Shown here: positions 25,301 through 39,407 of the stretch, one piece after another
Position numbering within the stretch: position 1 is the first letter of the stretch
Layout of the letters: the number at the start of each line of letters is the position of its first letter
From: Drosophila persimilis
Lineage: Eukaryota > Arthropoda > Insecta > Diptera > Drosophilidae
DNA length: 64,000 nt
Direction: 5' to 3'
Assembly (NCBI RefSeq): GCF_003286085.1
Contig: NW_020825288.1
Location: 21,328,001 to 21,392,000, forward strand
Notes under the pieces: model-generated
What the model saw: the letters and a program-made list of their open reading frames with translations, nothing else
Databases searched by the model: none
What the model was told of the DNA's origin: nothing
Made by a program: the position numbers and the translations under genes

Positions 25301-26699
25301 ATGAAGGAAACCCTTAATAAACCCCCCTCTTGCGGTGCACCCTTTTCATCTTTTAAGAACATTTCCTATCGGATTTTGGATTAGATTCTCTCTTTGAAGC
25401 ACCTCTAATCTTTCTGTTCAACATTTAATCATCGTAATTCGTTTGATTAGCAAAATTATGACTATTTCTTTATTTGAAACACTTTGAGGGAAGTGCATGC
25501 CATATTAAGTAGACTTCTGATGCTATTTCGGTTGGGTACCTGCCTTATAAAGCTGCTTTTTCTTTGTATTTTATAGGAAGTACGCAGAGGTCTTATTACG
25601 AAGTGGAATTTCTTTGAGATTAGAGTTCATTAGCACATACAAAATGTGGCAGTTTTTGAGTGGTATTCGAATTGCAGATGATGTCAGGGTTTATAAGAGG
25701 ATTTATTAGAGCTAATTGGAAAAGTATAAGGAAGTACAAGAGAAGAATATTAAAGAAAGTAATTCTTAAGAATAATCTGGAAGCAGTTTCTATATATTTT
25801 TGCTTTTATTTTGGGTTGGTAATCGGTTCGGTAAGCGAAAATCATCTGGGTTTTATAGAATACCTCTTAAAACAGCTGTTCTGGTTGCGGAACTGGTTCC
25901 GGTGCTGATTCCAATTCCCCATGGTTTCCTTATAAAACTTTCCCTAGAATTGCCTTTCCTTTGCTTAAGTTTTCCTTTCTTTCTATATGTCTGTCTCTGT
26001 CTCTTCCCTCACCCACTTCCTGCCTTCCCTCCCTCTTCTCTGCCATATGATGATGTCTACATATCAAATATTAAATTATTGATTGACAGACGACAAGCAA
26101 GTCTCAGCTCTTCCCCTTCTTCCTGCCAACAAGCGAAAGGTGAAAGTGAAAACTTTTGTCCCCTCTCTCTTTGTGTTTTTTGTGTGCAAAAAACAATTTA
26201 ACAATTTATGTGTAAATTCGTGCACAAACGGAAGTTGTTGAAAACTTTTGCACAACGAACGAACGAACGAACGAATGAATGAACCGCAGGGGGACTCCAT
26301 CCCAATCCATCCCATCATCAGAGAACAGAACAATCACAACAATCAACTTTAGTGTTTTGCTGTGTGTTAACTTTTAAGGTCAGTGTCAAATACGTACGTA
26401 TTTGGTCATCTCATCTAACCCAAGGGGGGCAGGGAGGATCCCCATTTCGCTACAATATGACTCACATTCGCACTGGCAGAGGCGAAACTTGCCTAAAAAC
26501 AATTTGTAGGAAGAACAAATACATAGAGATGCGGCTTTTTATGGTTCTTAAGTGCTTCAGAAGGGGTTGAGTCACTTGGGGGAAGAGTCACTCTCTAGGA
26601 AGAGTAAATGATCTAGATTCTAGATGCTCTGTACAATTTTAGGACTATAAAAAGAGCCCAAGGAATTTTCTTTACCACAAAAGGTACTCCTTGGGCGGC

Positions 26700-26875
26700 G
26701 GTCCTCTTCTTCATATGTTGCAGATTTGTTTTCCTTAACTCGGATTGTAATTATGAACTGATTTTGATGATTTTTGGTAGAAAGATAGATAGATACACTG
26801 TAGAACCCCATACAAAATTTGAGCCATATATCTTTTAAAATATAGCTTCTGTGGACTGTGGGCTTTATAATCTGA
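26700..26875 (-). repeat. Dispersed repeat element, copy 2
   Basis: Reverse-strand relative of 3345-3480 (shared blocks tttaaaagatat, tctatctat, accaaaaatcat). More weakly similar sequence appears near 27260-27310 and 28050-28110. No transposon protein seen. Confidence 0.45.
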
Positions 26876-29800
26876 TTTAAAAGATTTATTATATACATAT
26901 TAGGGTAGAAAATGATACACTGTCGATCAATAGAATAGAACTCAATGCATTTCCTATAGGGAATTTCATTTTAAAAATCTAGATACGAATGATTTTGGTA
27001 AAAACATATTTTTTAATATTCTAAAGTCCATATTTTAATTGAAAAGGTTTTTTTTATATATTTTGTTTTGTTTTTGAACCTAAAAAAAGTTGATATTTTT
27101 ATCGATCAAGTGCTTAAAATTAATATTTTTTTATTTCATTTATATATTTAATTATATTTTTAAATGTATGTTAAATTATTTTCAGAATCTTAATGTTAAA
27201 TTGTATTTTTATGATATTTAAAGTTTTATTAGAAATGACTTCGAAAATTCGTAGAAAACCATACTAAGTTTCAGCCATAAATCTCTTACAATAAGGCTCG
27301 TTAAAGCAGCGGTTTCTGGGGGGATATAGCTATAATATATCTAGGAATATCCTGCATATTTACAACATTTTGAAGGGCATTCCAACTGTTCCCAAAGCTC
27401 TTTAAAAATCCCTATAAAAGATCCCTATCAACACAATAAGTTTTTGTTGAAATCAAAAGCCAATACCTTTTTTGGGTACTACTAAAATGGAAATTCTTTT
27501 CAATGCCACAACCGTAGGTTGTTTTTTTGTTGGGTTTCTTGTTTTTGGAAGCTGCTGTCCGCCCTCGAGAGAGCTCCATTTAATTGCCGGATTTTTTGTT
27601 GGGTGCCACATATTTTTCATGCAAATCAAAAGTCAGCTCACTTTTCCTGCTCATTGTTTTAATTTTAAGTGTGTTGGGAACAATTTAAATTCATCAAGCG
27701 AATCCACTCATGAATCATGAATCATGCTGGAAGGGGGTGAATAAGGGGCAGTGGTGGGGGGAGGGTGAGGAGGTGTGGCACCTCATGCCTCATGTGCCAC
27801 ACTTCCTTCTCGACAACTGAATCTCGTATTCGATGTTGTTCTACCGATTTCCAACTCTTTCTGGCTTCGTAACTCTCGTCTCTTTCTGGCTCTATTTATG
27901 TACAACATCTCTATCTCTATCTCCTTCTGGCTTGCTGGGCTTCGATAAACAAGTTTTTTTTTACCCCCTAAGAGACGGGGTATGCTGATTTCAAAGAGGG
28001 ATTTTTAAGGCAAAGAAGAGAAAGTATTTTTTACGAATACTTCAGGCATTATATACCAAGAAATTACCAAAATCGGAGCTCTAAAAGCTATAGTTATGCC
28101 AAAGAAAAATCAGAAAAATATTTTAATAAATTATGCCATGGAAAACCCTATTATTTCTTTCAAATTTAATCAAAAAATTAACAATATCTACCTCGGAAAA
28201 AAGTTTAATAAATGACGCAATGGCAAACCCTATAATTTCATTAAAATTTAATTAAAATCGTATCCACATACAATACGATACAATATCTACCTATCGGCAT
28301 TTGATATAGGACTTTTTTTGTAAGAAAAACTGTTGGAAAAAGTCTTAAAAGCGATCGTTTCTTATGCTTTGATCTATTATATTTTATATTCTTAAATCTT
28401 AACCTTAGAAGCTCTCCCTTTCGTATTCCAGTCTTCAGAACGATGGAGATTTGAGGCTCCCATCAGGTTAAATTATTCCCAAAGAATTCCAATAGGGTAT
28501 TCCTAATGTCCATCATTTTTTTAGCCGTTTTTTTTCCTTTCTGGTTTTGTGGCTTTTTTTTCCTTTGTTTACGCGACAAAAATCATACCAAAATGAGCAT
28601 AAAATTCGAGTACAAGTACTGTATTTGTATTTGTCTCTATTTGTTATTGTTTTTTTGATTTTATGCCAAGTTTGCTTTTGGTTTTTTGCTTTGTTTTCCG
28701 GTTCTCATCGACACACTCCTTGGACGCGTTTCGGCGTCTCAGCATTTCATTTGTTGATTTGTTGATGTTTATTTTATTTTTTTTTGCATTTTATTTATTC
28801 GTCTTATTGTGCTTTTTTTTTGTGTTTGCTTTCTTGGTATTTGCATTTTAGTCATGCGAGCGATGGGGCGTCTGTATTTGCCTTCCTTTTGTTGTTGTTG
28901 TTGGATTTTCTTACGTATTTCATGAGTTGTTTTTTTTTTCTTTGCTGTCAATTCATTGAACAACATTCGTTGTAAAAATGTTAAACAGGTTGATTGTATT
29001 CTCTGATCTCTGATTCAATGATTCACCGAATAATATTCAACAGACAAGCGAATAAAAAGCATGACAGAACAAAAATTGTCACCAGAAAAAATCGCATTAA
29101 ATGCAAAAAAATGATTGAAAAATTGTGCCAGAGATATCTCTATCTTTGTTTATTTTTTTTAAATGATTCGCAGGCTTATTTTTGTAGAAATTATTCAAAA
29201 GAAGGGAAAATATGGGGGTTCTAGGAAAAGAATAAGAAAATATAGATCGATCGCCAAAAGAAGAAAGACCTTTCCTAGAAATATTTGATAGATTTCTTTC
29301 TTGGAATTGGAGCCTAAGAGCTCTAAGCCCTCTCTCGGAAAACAGAATCATCCCCTAATTTCCTTTAGTTTTAAGCCCCAAGCTCATCTCGCATTTCCTT
29401 ATCGCCTGCCCTGACATTTTCATCCATTTCCATCATTAATTTCGTTTCATTTGGTTTTATTCATTACGAAACATTTAGGCAAAATAATTGCCAAACAAAA
29501 ACGATGATTGTTTGCACATTATGACGCGTATAATTGCTCAACAAAAAAATTGGGGGCCGGGGGGAGGATGGGGGGATTATTTGCCACGCCCTTAAGCGTC
29601 GCGGTGTCCATTTCGTCATATTTTGGGGAGGGCAGGCAATCGACCGAACCGGAGGCTTAATTGACTTTTTCGGGGGCTCTGCGGGTCAATAACATTTTCT
29701 GATTCAGAGGCAGAGATGGGGCCTGGGGCACCCAGAGGGGATCGGAGAGAGAGAGCTGGTGGCTGGAGATCAAAAGGCGGGCCCCAGAGTTTCAGTGTTT

Positions 29801-32800
29801 TTATGGTGTCATTTTTCATATGAGAAAGATACATCTTTTGTCAGAGAGAGAGAGAGAGAGAGAGAGCTACAAAAACTCCTAATGGATTCTGGGAGAACTT
29901 TCTTTGTGGCGGAGAAAATTTGTAGAAATTCAAGCACACCTTTGGAGGTCAGAGAAAAGCTCTGAGATGTGGCATTCAGACGAAAATTTGTATCTTTTAT
30001 TTCCGTCAAATAATTCAAACATAAATCGTATGCTCGAAAACCATTTCAAGAACACACCCATCAAAAGCTATCAGCCTTCACCTGATGCCAGAGGTCAAGG
30101 CTGTAGTTCGATAATCTTTTAATTTTATATAAACAAAACGTGAAAAAGTGGCCGCAACACCCACGAAACCACACGGAGCCACATGGCCAAAAAAAGCAGC
30201 TGCTTGGGCGATGATCTGTCAGAGGAAAAAGCACGCACCACAGCAGCCACGAAAAAGTATCTTCTGGGGCAGAGTATCTCTAGAAAGTGGGACAAAGCAA
30301 TTGCTTTAATAGTTGGACGGAAGAGAGCCACGGAACAACGGAAGAGATACATAGATACGTAGAGAAAGACAGGAGGGGAAAATAATGGTCAGCATTAGAT
30401 AACTGTCATAAAGGTAATTACTTGTTTGGAGTGGGTTGTATCTATTACCTTTTTGCTGTAAACAAGTATTTCCTTTTATTGCAGAGACCCACTCACGTGG
30501 CTTTCCTTTGGCGAAGACTAGGCTTTTCTTGGAACGTGAATTGGCCATCAAGAGAGAGGGCCCGAAGAGTGGGACGCGTTGACGCCTTTCTTATCTAGTG
30601 TCCACGCGAGAAACCCACATATCGGACACCTGACATTAATCAGCCTCAGGTGTTGAGTCGGCTGAGCCCACAACAAAAGCCCGAAAGCCCGAAAGACAGA
30701 CCAACAGTCGATTCATTGCTTTGTGGCTGAGACTTCCGATATACAGTATATATTCGTATATTTTTAATAAAATTTGAATCACCTTTGAATCATCAGGAAA
30801 ACGTAGAAAGAAACAAAACAGAGTACAGAATGTAGGGAAATCTGATATCATTGTTTGCTTGCGAAAACTTGAGCTGATTCATGGATTCCCATATACTGGG
30901 TTCTGCAATCGAATCCCATCGTATCTCAAAGTCTCGCCTTTTTTCCTTGCGGTCAAGCCATAAATCAATAAATAAACAATATATTTGTTATTGGAGAACT
31001 TTAAAGATTGCGGGTGGGTAAAGATTGCAGAGTTTGTAGATCTTTTGGGATGATTTTAATGAATGTCTTGGGGACATAATGGTCTAACATTCTAATCCTT
31101 TCTGTCACTGCCTCTTTCTACCCTTTTTGGCTCCTTTTTTGTATTCTTCTTTCTATTGGGCCTCTTTTTTGTTATTTTCTTTTCCTTTTGACTTTTTTTT
31201 TCTATTTTTGTTCTATTATTTTTGCATCTTTTTTGTATTTCTCTGCTCTGCTCTTTTCCTCTATTCTTTGTTTTTCTTCTGCCATTTTTTCCTCCTTTTT
31301 TGGCCCCTTTTTTGTATTGTTCCGTAAAAAATAGCAGATGAATGCAGTTCTTGGGATCATATTTTAAGGACTAGAGGCAAAAGATATAGTACAGGGTATT
31401 TACTGGGTATTTAGAGAGTATTCACTAGCTCTCTTTTGAATGAAACCCTAGTAAAATAGGAAATAAAATTACGTAAAAATTTGTTGCATAAAAGGAAACT
31501 TAAACTAAGAAAAATAAACCGAATATTTAACAACCAAATCATTTGCAATTTTAGCCCTCCACCCCACTCTTCTACCATACCACTTTATTACTTTTCTACT
31601 CTTCCATATCTGTAAAAAACATTACATATATGTATGTATGTAGTACTGTGTGTGTATCATAAAAATATGATCATTAGGCGCCTCATTATCTGGCGCTACC
31701 TGAGGGTAAATATTGCTCTTGCCAAAACGCTGGAAATCGCTGCCTGGAAACATCTATGGTCTGTGTTTACCTACGGTTTATGGAAGGGTACGGCGTCTCT
31801 CCCGGGAAAAACGCAAATTCATTTAGGCGGTAATTAAAGATGGAAAGAGCAAGAGATACTAAGAGAGAGAGAGAGAGTGAATGTATCATAAATCAAATTT
31901 GTATCTTTGTGTTTTATGGTTTGCTGATTCATTTGGAGAGATTAATTGGATTTTGGAGACTTCTGCCTATTCATGCTAATATACATAAGTCTGGGCAACA
32001 TTCTTTGAAGTCGAAGCAGCATGTGTCTTGATTCCCTTGGAGACATTGTTAACTGTGGAGATCGGAGATGTCTAAGCAACATGATTCCTTCTTCTATGCA
32101 TCATCTTTGGGCACATGCTAAAGTTGGCAGCATGTCTTTAGGTCTTAGGAACATGTTTCCTATGGAGGCTGGAGTTTTTACCTGTTGAAATTTGATTCTA
32201 GGATTTGAGCAAGAGCTTTAAAGCACTGGCTATGAGTCTTATGAGTCTCAAGAACATGTTGGAACATCTTCAGCAGCATCTTTGGGGCTTTTACTTAAGT
32301 ATATTTAAAGAGTCGTATTTTTATGAGCTTTAGAAACATTTTGCTAGATTGTTTAAAGGTCTAAATGGAAATATTTTCCTTCCTCTATCGTTATCTTATT
32401 TAAAGTTTACCTTCAGTTTACTCACGTGTAACCTGTAACCCACTAATTATGATAGATAACGAAGGAACGAATGAAAGAACCAAAGAAATGCCCTCATTTG
32501 CACTCGGAATTTGTACATATTCGTAGCGTATCTTCTTCCTATATGCCACATTCCAATCGAATAGATACTTGAACCGCACCTGTGACTGATTGATTGATAA
32601 GTGAGATTTGTTTGTAATTAAAATACCATTGCAAAATGTTGATATCTTTGGGGTTGAATGCGGTGCAAAAACAGAAATAGATCTGACGATGGCGAGGGAA
32701 TTGGTATTGTATTTTGCATATCGAACAGCAGATTAGATTATATGTCAGAAAATAGGGAATAGGGGGATACTATAGAAGGAAAATGGTTTCCTTGTGAGGG

Positions 32801-32809
32801 TAGAAGATT

Positions 32810-33190
32810 TAGATATTTTTATTTATATTTATTTCTTTTTATTAAAAATTATTTTTTTAATTGATTTTTATGTGTTTTTATTTATAAATTTGGTACTTAT
32901 ATTTTATTCATGTTCCTTCCTTTTTATTTATAACTATTTTTTCTTTTATTTTTTTTCACTAATTTCTTTGTATTTATATTTGTTTTTTTTTATTTTTATT
33001 TATACTTATTATTATTACTTTTTTTATTTAGTTTTTTTTTAAATTTATATTTGTTTTTTTTTTTAATTTATATTTATTAATTTTTTCATTTATTTTGTTT
33101 GTTTTCATTTTTTTTAATATCGTTTATTTTTTCATTTTTTTTTTGTATTTTTAGTATTTTATTTATTTAGTATTAATTTATTAATTATTT
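32810..33190. repeat. T-rich low-complexity tract
   Basis: About 380 bases made almost only of T and A, with T strongly dominant on the plus strand (runs such as ttatttatatttgttttttt). A strand-asymmetric simple-sequence tract. Confidence 0.85.
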
Positions 33191-34089
33191 GTATATTAAC
33201 AATGATCTAATAAGGATAGAGTAAAATATTAACAGAAAGAAAACATTTTTCTAAAGATATTGGAAAATATTACCGTCAATTATTGTAAGGGATATTTCAG
33301 GGTAGTGGAGTGGGTTTTATGGTTCCCTATAGTTTCTGTTTGCATTTTCCAACGTTTTCCTTATTTTCCTACTTTTTTTTTTAGCCATATACTAGTACCG
33401 TAGCTAATACCTTTTTTCTGGGTTGTAATATAGTTTTTCTTTGGTTTTCCTTTGGCTTTTTGTCTGTGGTTTGTGCTTCTGGCTGTCGTTTCGTTGCGGT
33501 TTGCTGTTTGGCTGTCGTCGATTATGACAGCTTTTCGCTGCTCTTCGAGTGCGCTCGGCGCTTATCTCTGAAAATGGAAACAAATGAAATGTTGCGCAAC
33601 TTTTTCGTGTGTAATTTTTTTTTTTCGCGTCGCGCCGTGAATCACAATGAACGATGATATTTTACGTACTTGACACCAGGTGCTCTACCTCCCTCTCTCT
33701 TCGCCTATCTCTTGCTGTTTCGCACTCTGTGGCCACATCCATGCCTCCCGGTCTTTGCCGCTGTTCCACCCTCACCCTCTCTGCCCCACCCTCCTCTCTC
33801 TGCCCCTCTCTCGTTGCAAATGAGAACAAAGTTGTCAGAGAGACCCCAATAAAGTGCTGCCTCTCTCTCTCTCTCTCGCTGCGACATTTTGCAGGCAGCT
33901 ATCACTCCTCCGTCTTCGGCCCCTCCGTCTGTTCCTCTGCCGTTTCGTTACAGCAAAAACAAAACTCGCTCTTTTTTTAACAACAACTTAAACACCTGCA
34001 ACAATAAACCACAAGGCAGAAACAAGCGCTGTGGCAACACAAGCAACAAATTTTGACAAGAAATTAAGGTTAACTCTGGTGGTAGCCGA

Positions 34090-34690
34090 AGCTTTAGATA
34101 CCCTTTAAAGATCAATTTCTTAAGGAATAAAAAGACTTGGATACCCTCTGGGAACTCCGGGAACTCCGGGAACCCTCTAAATCCGCTTTGTTTTGAAGGA
34201 AAAAAGCTGTGGATAACCTATGAGAATTCCTAAAATAAAAGCAGCTTAGATCACTCTTCAAAGATTGTTTTCTTCCAAGAAAAGAGCCATTAGATATGCT
34301 TAAAAAACGTTTTGGGAATGTAAGAAAGATAGCCTTCAAAAAAGTGATTGAGAATAGAATAAAATTACTCTTTAAAGATCGATATTTAATTAGCGAAAAA
34401 ACCCTTTAAAGATCTATGGGAACCCCAAGAAAGATATCTTGAAAGGTTTATTGGGGAATAGAATGAAAGATACCCTCTAAAGATGGTTTTGGTACTGGAA
34501 GAAGGATACCCTTTAAGATTGAAATTGGGAAACCGAAAAGGGGTACTCTTTAAAGTTTCCTAGGGGAATAGAATAAAAGATACCCTTAAAAGATGCTTTT
34601 GGTAATGGAAGAAGGATACCCTTAAAGATTGAGATCGAAACCCAATGAAGGAATCCCCTTAAAGATTGATTGAAATCTAAAAGAAGATAA
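34090..34690 (+). repeat. Degenerate tandem array based on GATACCCTTTAAAGAT
   Basis: The motif gatacccttaaagat and variants recur about ten times. The last two units, roughly 34450-34565 and 34566-34680, are long copies of each other (gaataga.., gatggttttggta.tggaagaaggatacccttt). Includes a short triplicate of gggaactcc near 34150. Confidence 0.7.
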
Positions 34691-37600
34691 ACTTTAAACA
34701 AGATACATACAGACCCTTTAGTACCCTCTTAATGCCCTCTCTTTAGTGGGGTTGGCGGGGTTAAAGTGCATTTGGCCCCACACATCATGCGCCTGTTGTT
34801 AAAATGTTGAGGTTATAATGCCCCCCCCCTCCCACCCCCCACACACCGTAAAAAAAATTCAAAAATCTTTCCACTTTGCTTGTGTTTTCTTTTTCGCTTT
34901 TATTGTTTTTGTTGTGGGTTTTTATTGTTATTTTGTTAAGAAAACTTTGCAAAGTTTTCATTTTTCCCCGCCATCAACAAAGCGCAAGTTCAATGGATGT
35001 TCCAAAGCAAACGGCGACAATCCAAGCCAAGCCAAGCCAAGCCCTGACCTGGCCAACAGTTATGCTGTTGGTTTTGGCTCGTTTTGTATCTCTGAAGTAC
35101 GTATTTCTTACATAAGCCATGAAGCGAATGAACGGGGGAGAACAGTGAGAGAAAAGGTGTGAAGAGAGTGGAGAGGGAGTGACGCTAAAGTGGAGGGAAA
35201 ACTAGGAAAAGGCGAATACAATGAGGGAAATCGAAAGAAGGGTACTTAAGATAGATAGAGAATAAATTGAGTTTGGCAGGGAATAATGGAATGGAAGGGG
35301 ACATTTTTAAAGAAAATTAGGGATTATTTTTATAGAAAATTTCGTTAAAAATTCTATGGAATATTTACTGGAAATTAAATGAGTGAAATTTTGAGAAGAT
35401 TTCTAATAGATAGATTGATAGATTGATGTCCAGTAACTAAGAAAGATTTTACAGAAGATTTAGGAAGTTTTCTTTTAAAGATTCAGAGGAAGTTTTAACA
35501 CAAAAAAGAGACGACAATTGTGTGGAAGAATTCGAGTTTTTGATCTACAGAGAATATAGAATGTTGGGCAAACCTTAGAGTGGAGACCTTTGATGGATAG
35601 AAAGAGGTTTTAAAAGACTGATTATGATAAGCCTATTACCAAAATCACCCCCTAAGACAGTTCCATCGTAAAGATACTTCGATTGTCGAAGGTAATCCCT
35701 AGATTGTGGCCCTACCAAATCTATAGTCCTTATAATGATTAAAAAAGTAGCATTTCCCATAAATAAAGCCTTGAAATAATTACATTTCCGCGCATGACAT
35801 GATTTCAGAATGTAATTGGTAAATTTATGATAATTATTCCTCTAGATTTCCAAAGATAAGATCGTCTGGAATGCCCCAGAGTTAAGATCGTTTTGAGTTC
35901 TTGAGTCTTGAACTCAATTAAAACTGGGAGACGTAAACCCAGAAGCGTCTGGGCTCATGAGATCATTCGAAATTCAAATGCAAATCGACTCCAGAGAGAC
36001 AGGCGAGTGCTTATAGAATATGTTGTGTTTTGTCGTCTATAAAAAGCATTTCCACACACAGCCATATTATTGCTAATGATAGAATTACGACTTATGGGCG
36101 AAGATGGAAGAAGCAGGCGAGCTGGAGGAGGAATGAGAGTGGGAGCAAAGGCAGTGGGTGGCGGGAAGTGGGAGGTGGGAGGTGGGTATATAATGTGCAC
36201 CCAATGGAAATGCAAAATGAGACTGTAATTATTTGCTGACTGAATGACAGTCTGGGGCTGTCTGTCGCTGTCTGTTGCTCAGACTTATAATTTAATGCGG
36301 TTCTTTATATTTATAATCCAAGCGTGGTGACCTTCACAGATGATAACCAGCCGGCGGGGCGGTAATGGCCGGTATAAGAGGTAGAACTAAGGGAGTCGAT
36401 GCATGGGAGTCTCCGTAGGAGGTATCCCATGAAAGGTGGGATGGTAGATGGTGGTCTCCGATGGGAGATGGTAGTCCGGTGAAAGGAAGGCCCTGCTCAA
36501 AGGTCGAAGGTGAGAGGAAGGCATGGCCACATGTTGCATGGCCCGTAAATGACTATCTTTGTATCTGTTGTCGTGCCGGGCAACGTTGCCGCATTTCATT
36601 CACTGAGTCATTCGGTAAATTGTTTTCTTTTGTGCATAATTGAGGTCGGGGTCTATTCTGTTCTATCTTTTGATAAATTATCTCCCTCTGTCTCTCTCTC
36701 TCTATGGACTTTGAGCTCCACTACTCTTATGGGCGGCAAATGCGGAAGTGCACTTGATATTGTGGATCCGTGAGATGGGGGAATAGACTAGTGATAACAG
36801 ACGACCCCCATTTATGCTGATAGTGCTTATACGTATATGTAGAGCTGACGATGACGAAGTGAGCTTTTTTTCAGAGCTGCTTATCACGAGACTTTTGCGA
36901 CTTGAAAGTGGAGATCTTCATATAGCGAAATCCGAACCCAAAACAGAGATAAGTCTACAAAGAGAGAGAGAGAGGGGGGAGAGAGGGAGAGTTTAGCTCG
37001 TGCCGATGTCAATGACCCTGAAAAACAGCTTTTGTTGAAATGCACCTTGCACCACAATTATTTCTGATGTATTTCTGTGAATGCCCTCTAATTAAATAAA
37101 AAAGGGTGGTTTAGGCCTTAAAATAATTTAATTAATTTTTAATTTATTTTTAAACTTGAGAGCAACATCTTTTAAAAGGCGCATTTAGATCGGATTTTTT
37201 TTAAATTGAATTAAAATTTAACTAAAATATATGTACCTCTTTTTTTGCCTACAAACTGGTATTTCTTTAAATTTAATTTCCTATTTAATTTTTCATTTAT
37301 TTTTAAATTTGAGAGCAACACCTTTTAGAGCCACAATTGGATGAGATTTATTTTTAATTAAAATTTGATTAAAATATACAAGTTTTTTTTTTTTTTTTGC
37401 CTAAGTTGGTTTTTATTTTGCCTACAAAAGGGTATTTCTTTAGTCGTTATGCCTGGGTTTTGTTATTTTTATGGTTTTTGTTTTTGTATAAATATCACTC
37501 CACGAAGCAGGAGAAGAAAGCGATTGAGACGAAAACAAAATACACAAAAAAAACAACAACAACAAAGAAGGTTACAAAATAAACGTTGATTAAAATTCCG

Positions 37601-37931
37601 GACAAACAAAAAACCGAAACGAAATGAGACGAAACGAAACGAAAGCCCGAAGAAAGGGGAACAAAGAAAAATGATTATGCTTGGGAGAAAGAGTGAGCGA
37701 AAAAAAAAAGAGCACAGTATTCCCCTCCCCACTCCTACCTCTGCTTATCTCAACCCCTTCCTCTCTCCCTCTCCGTTATCCTTCTTCCTCTTTCTTTGGC
37801 CTTCCTCTCTGCTTATCTGCGCTTTCCCCCCTGCTTATCTACGCTTCCCCCCTCTTTATCTGCTGTGTGCTGCGGCGCAGTCAAGTGCAGATGAGCATTT
37901 GGGTTGAAAGCGCACTGCCCAGGGCTGTGGC

Positions 37932-37933
<2 letters not shown>

Positions 37934-37966
<33 letters not shown>
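37934..37966 (+). repeat. G33 homopolymer
   Basis: Thirty-three consecutive G. Length in the assembly is likely uncertain. It could form G-quadruplexes. Confidence 0.9.
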
Positions 37967-37967
<1 letters not shown>

Positions 37968-38585
37968 GAGCAAGCAGCGGCGGCGACGCACGACAGGCAA
38001 AGTCCATCTTTATTGGAGATGGGAGCGTGACTATCGGTGGATGTTGAAGAACGAAGCGATCGATTGCATCGACTATCATCGAAGAGCAGTTTGGGATCCC
38101 AGATCGATAATATCGGTATACCCTATGGGATGATCAGTTTTCATGGGACATTTTGGTACCCCTTTTTATGTTGTTCTATCGCAGATAAGGCTTTCATATT
38201 TAGGAAGGCCATAGTCTAGGAGGGAATAGTGATACTCTTCCTAGATCCATGGAATATTCCATATTCCATCCCCTATCAGATTATGTTTATATGGTAAATT
38301 TTAGTGCTTTTTTCCAGTGCCGATAGCACCGATCACGCCGGCCCATTGCTACCATCTCTAAGTATTATCTCCTTCTCTCTCTGCCGCTTGGAACGGAATG
38401 GAATGGGCTTACAAGGCATACAATTACAGTACTGTTAAAGAGCCCCTCTCTCTCTCTCTCCCTCTCTCTCTCTCCCTATCGCTTTGTATGCGTATGCTTA
38501 TGCGATTGCCTGTCTGTGAGCTTCAAGGGATTTACCAAACGGAAAATTACCCGAAAAAAATGTAAACGAAAGTGAAAAGAAACGA

Positions 38586-38603
38586 GGGGGGGGGGGGGGG
38601 GGG
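38586..38603 (+). repeat. G18 homopolymer
   Basis: Eighteen consecutive G, about 620 bases from the G33 tract on the same strand. Confidence 0.9.
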
Positions 38604-39407
38604 CAGCAGGCAGGGGCAGGGGAACGTGGTGTGGATGTTCCTCTCTCAATTGATTTTCTCAACTGAAGTTACAATGGGGTAGGTCTCCGGTCTCTTCGGT
38701 ATGCAAATGGGTGTGAAAGTGAAAGATAAAGTCGCATTAAAGCTGATTAGTGCTTGAGGCATTCTTCAGCATCGTGCGAGTACTTCTTCAACAAAGATTA
38801 ACTGAGGATTAACTTTTCAAAGGGGATTACATTCAATGGAACTGGAGATATTTTCTGCTGAAATATGAGCTTTTTTTGTTGGAAATTTGAGATGGGGTTT
38901 TTGGATTTGTTGGGGTTTAATTAAAGAGTATAAAATACCTTTATGTTGAATGAGGTACCAAAAAGGTGTTCTATGGCGGGTTACGGCCTACTCTTCTTTG
39001 TCCCAGAATCGTACAACGTAGGATCTTTCGGTCTACAAATTTGCAGCAACAAATTTCACAGTCTTTGGCGATGCACAAAAGTCGTCCCCCTCTCACAAGC
39101 GAATGATTCTAAACGGAATGCCCAATAGTACAGCAACAAATTGCATGTCTTGTGCATGACTAAGGCCAAGAAACGGCCTGTACATATCGAATACATTAGG
39201 TTTATTTTAATCAACCGATAGAACAAAGCGTTTACCATCTCCTAACGTATGTATGTATAATAAGGTCTATATATTCCTGGTCTATATATTCAGGAACCTA
39301 AATAATAATATTTTCTACTAGACTTCTAAAAAGAGCTACAATCGGTTGATTATTGTAGCCAGAATTAAGATTTTGTTTGGAAATTCCTACATTTCCCAAG
39401 ACGTTTC

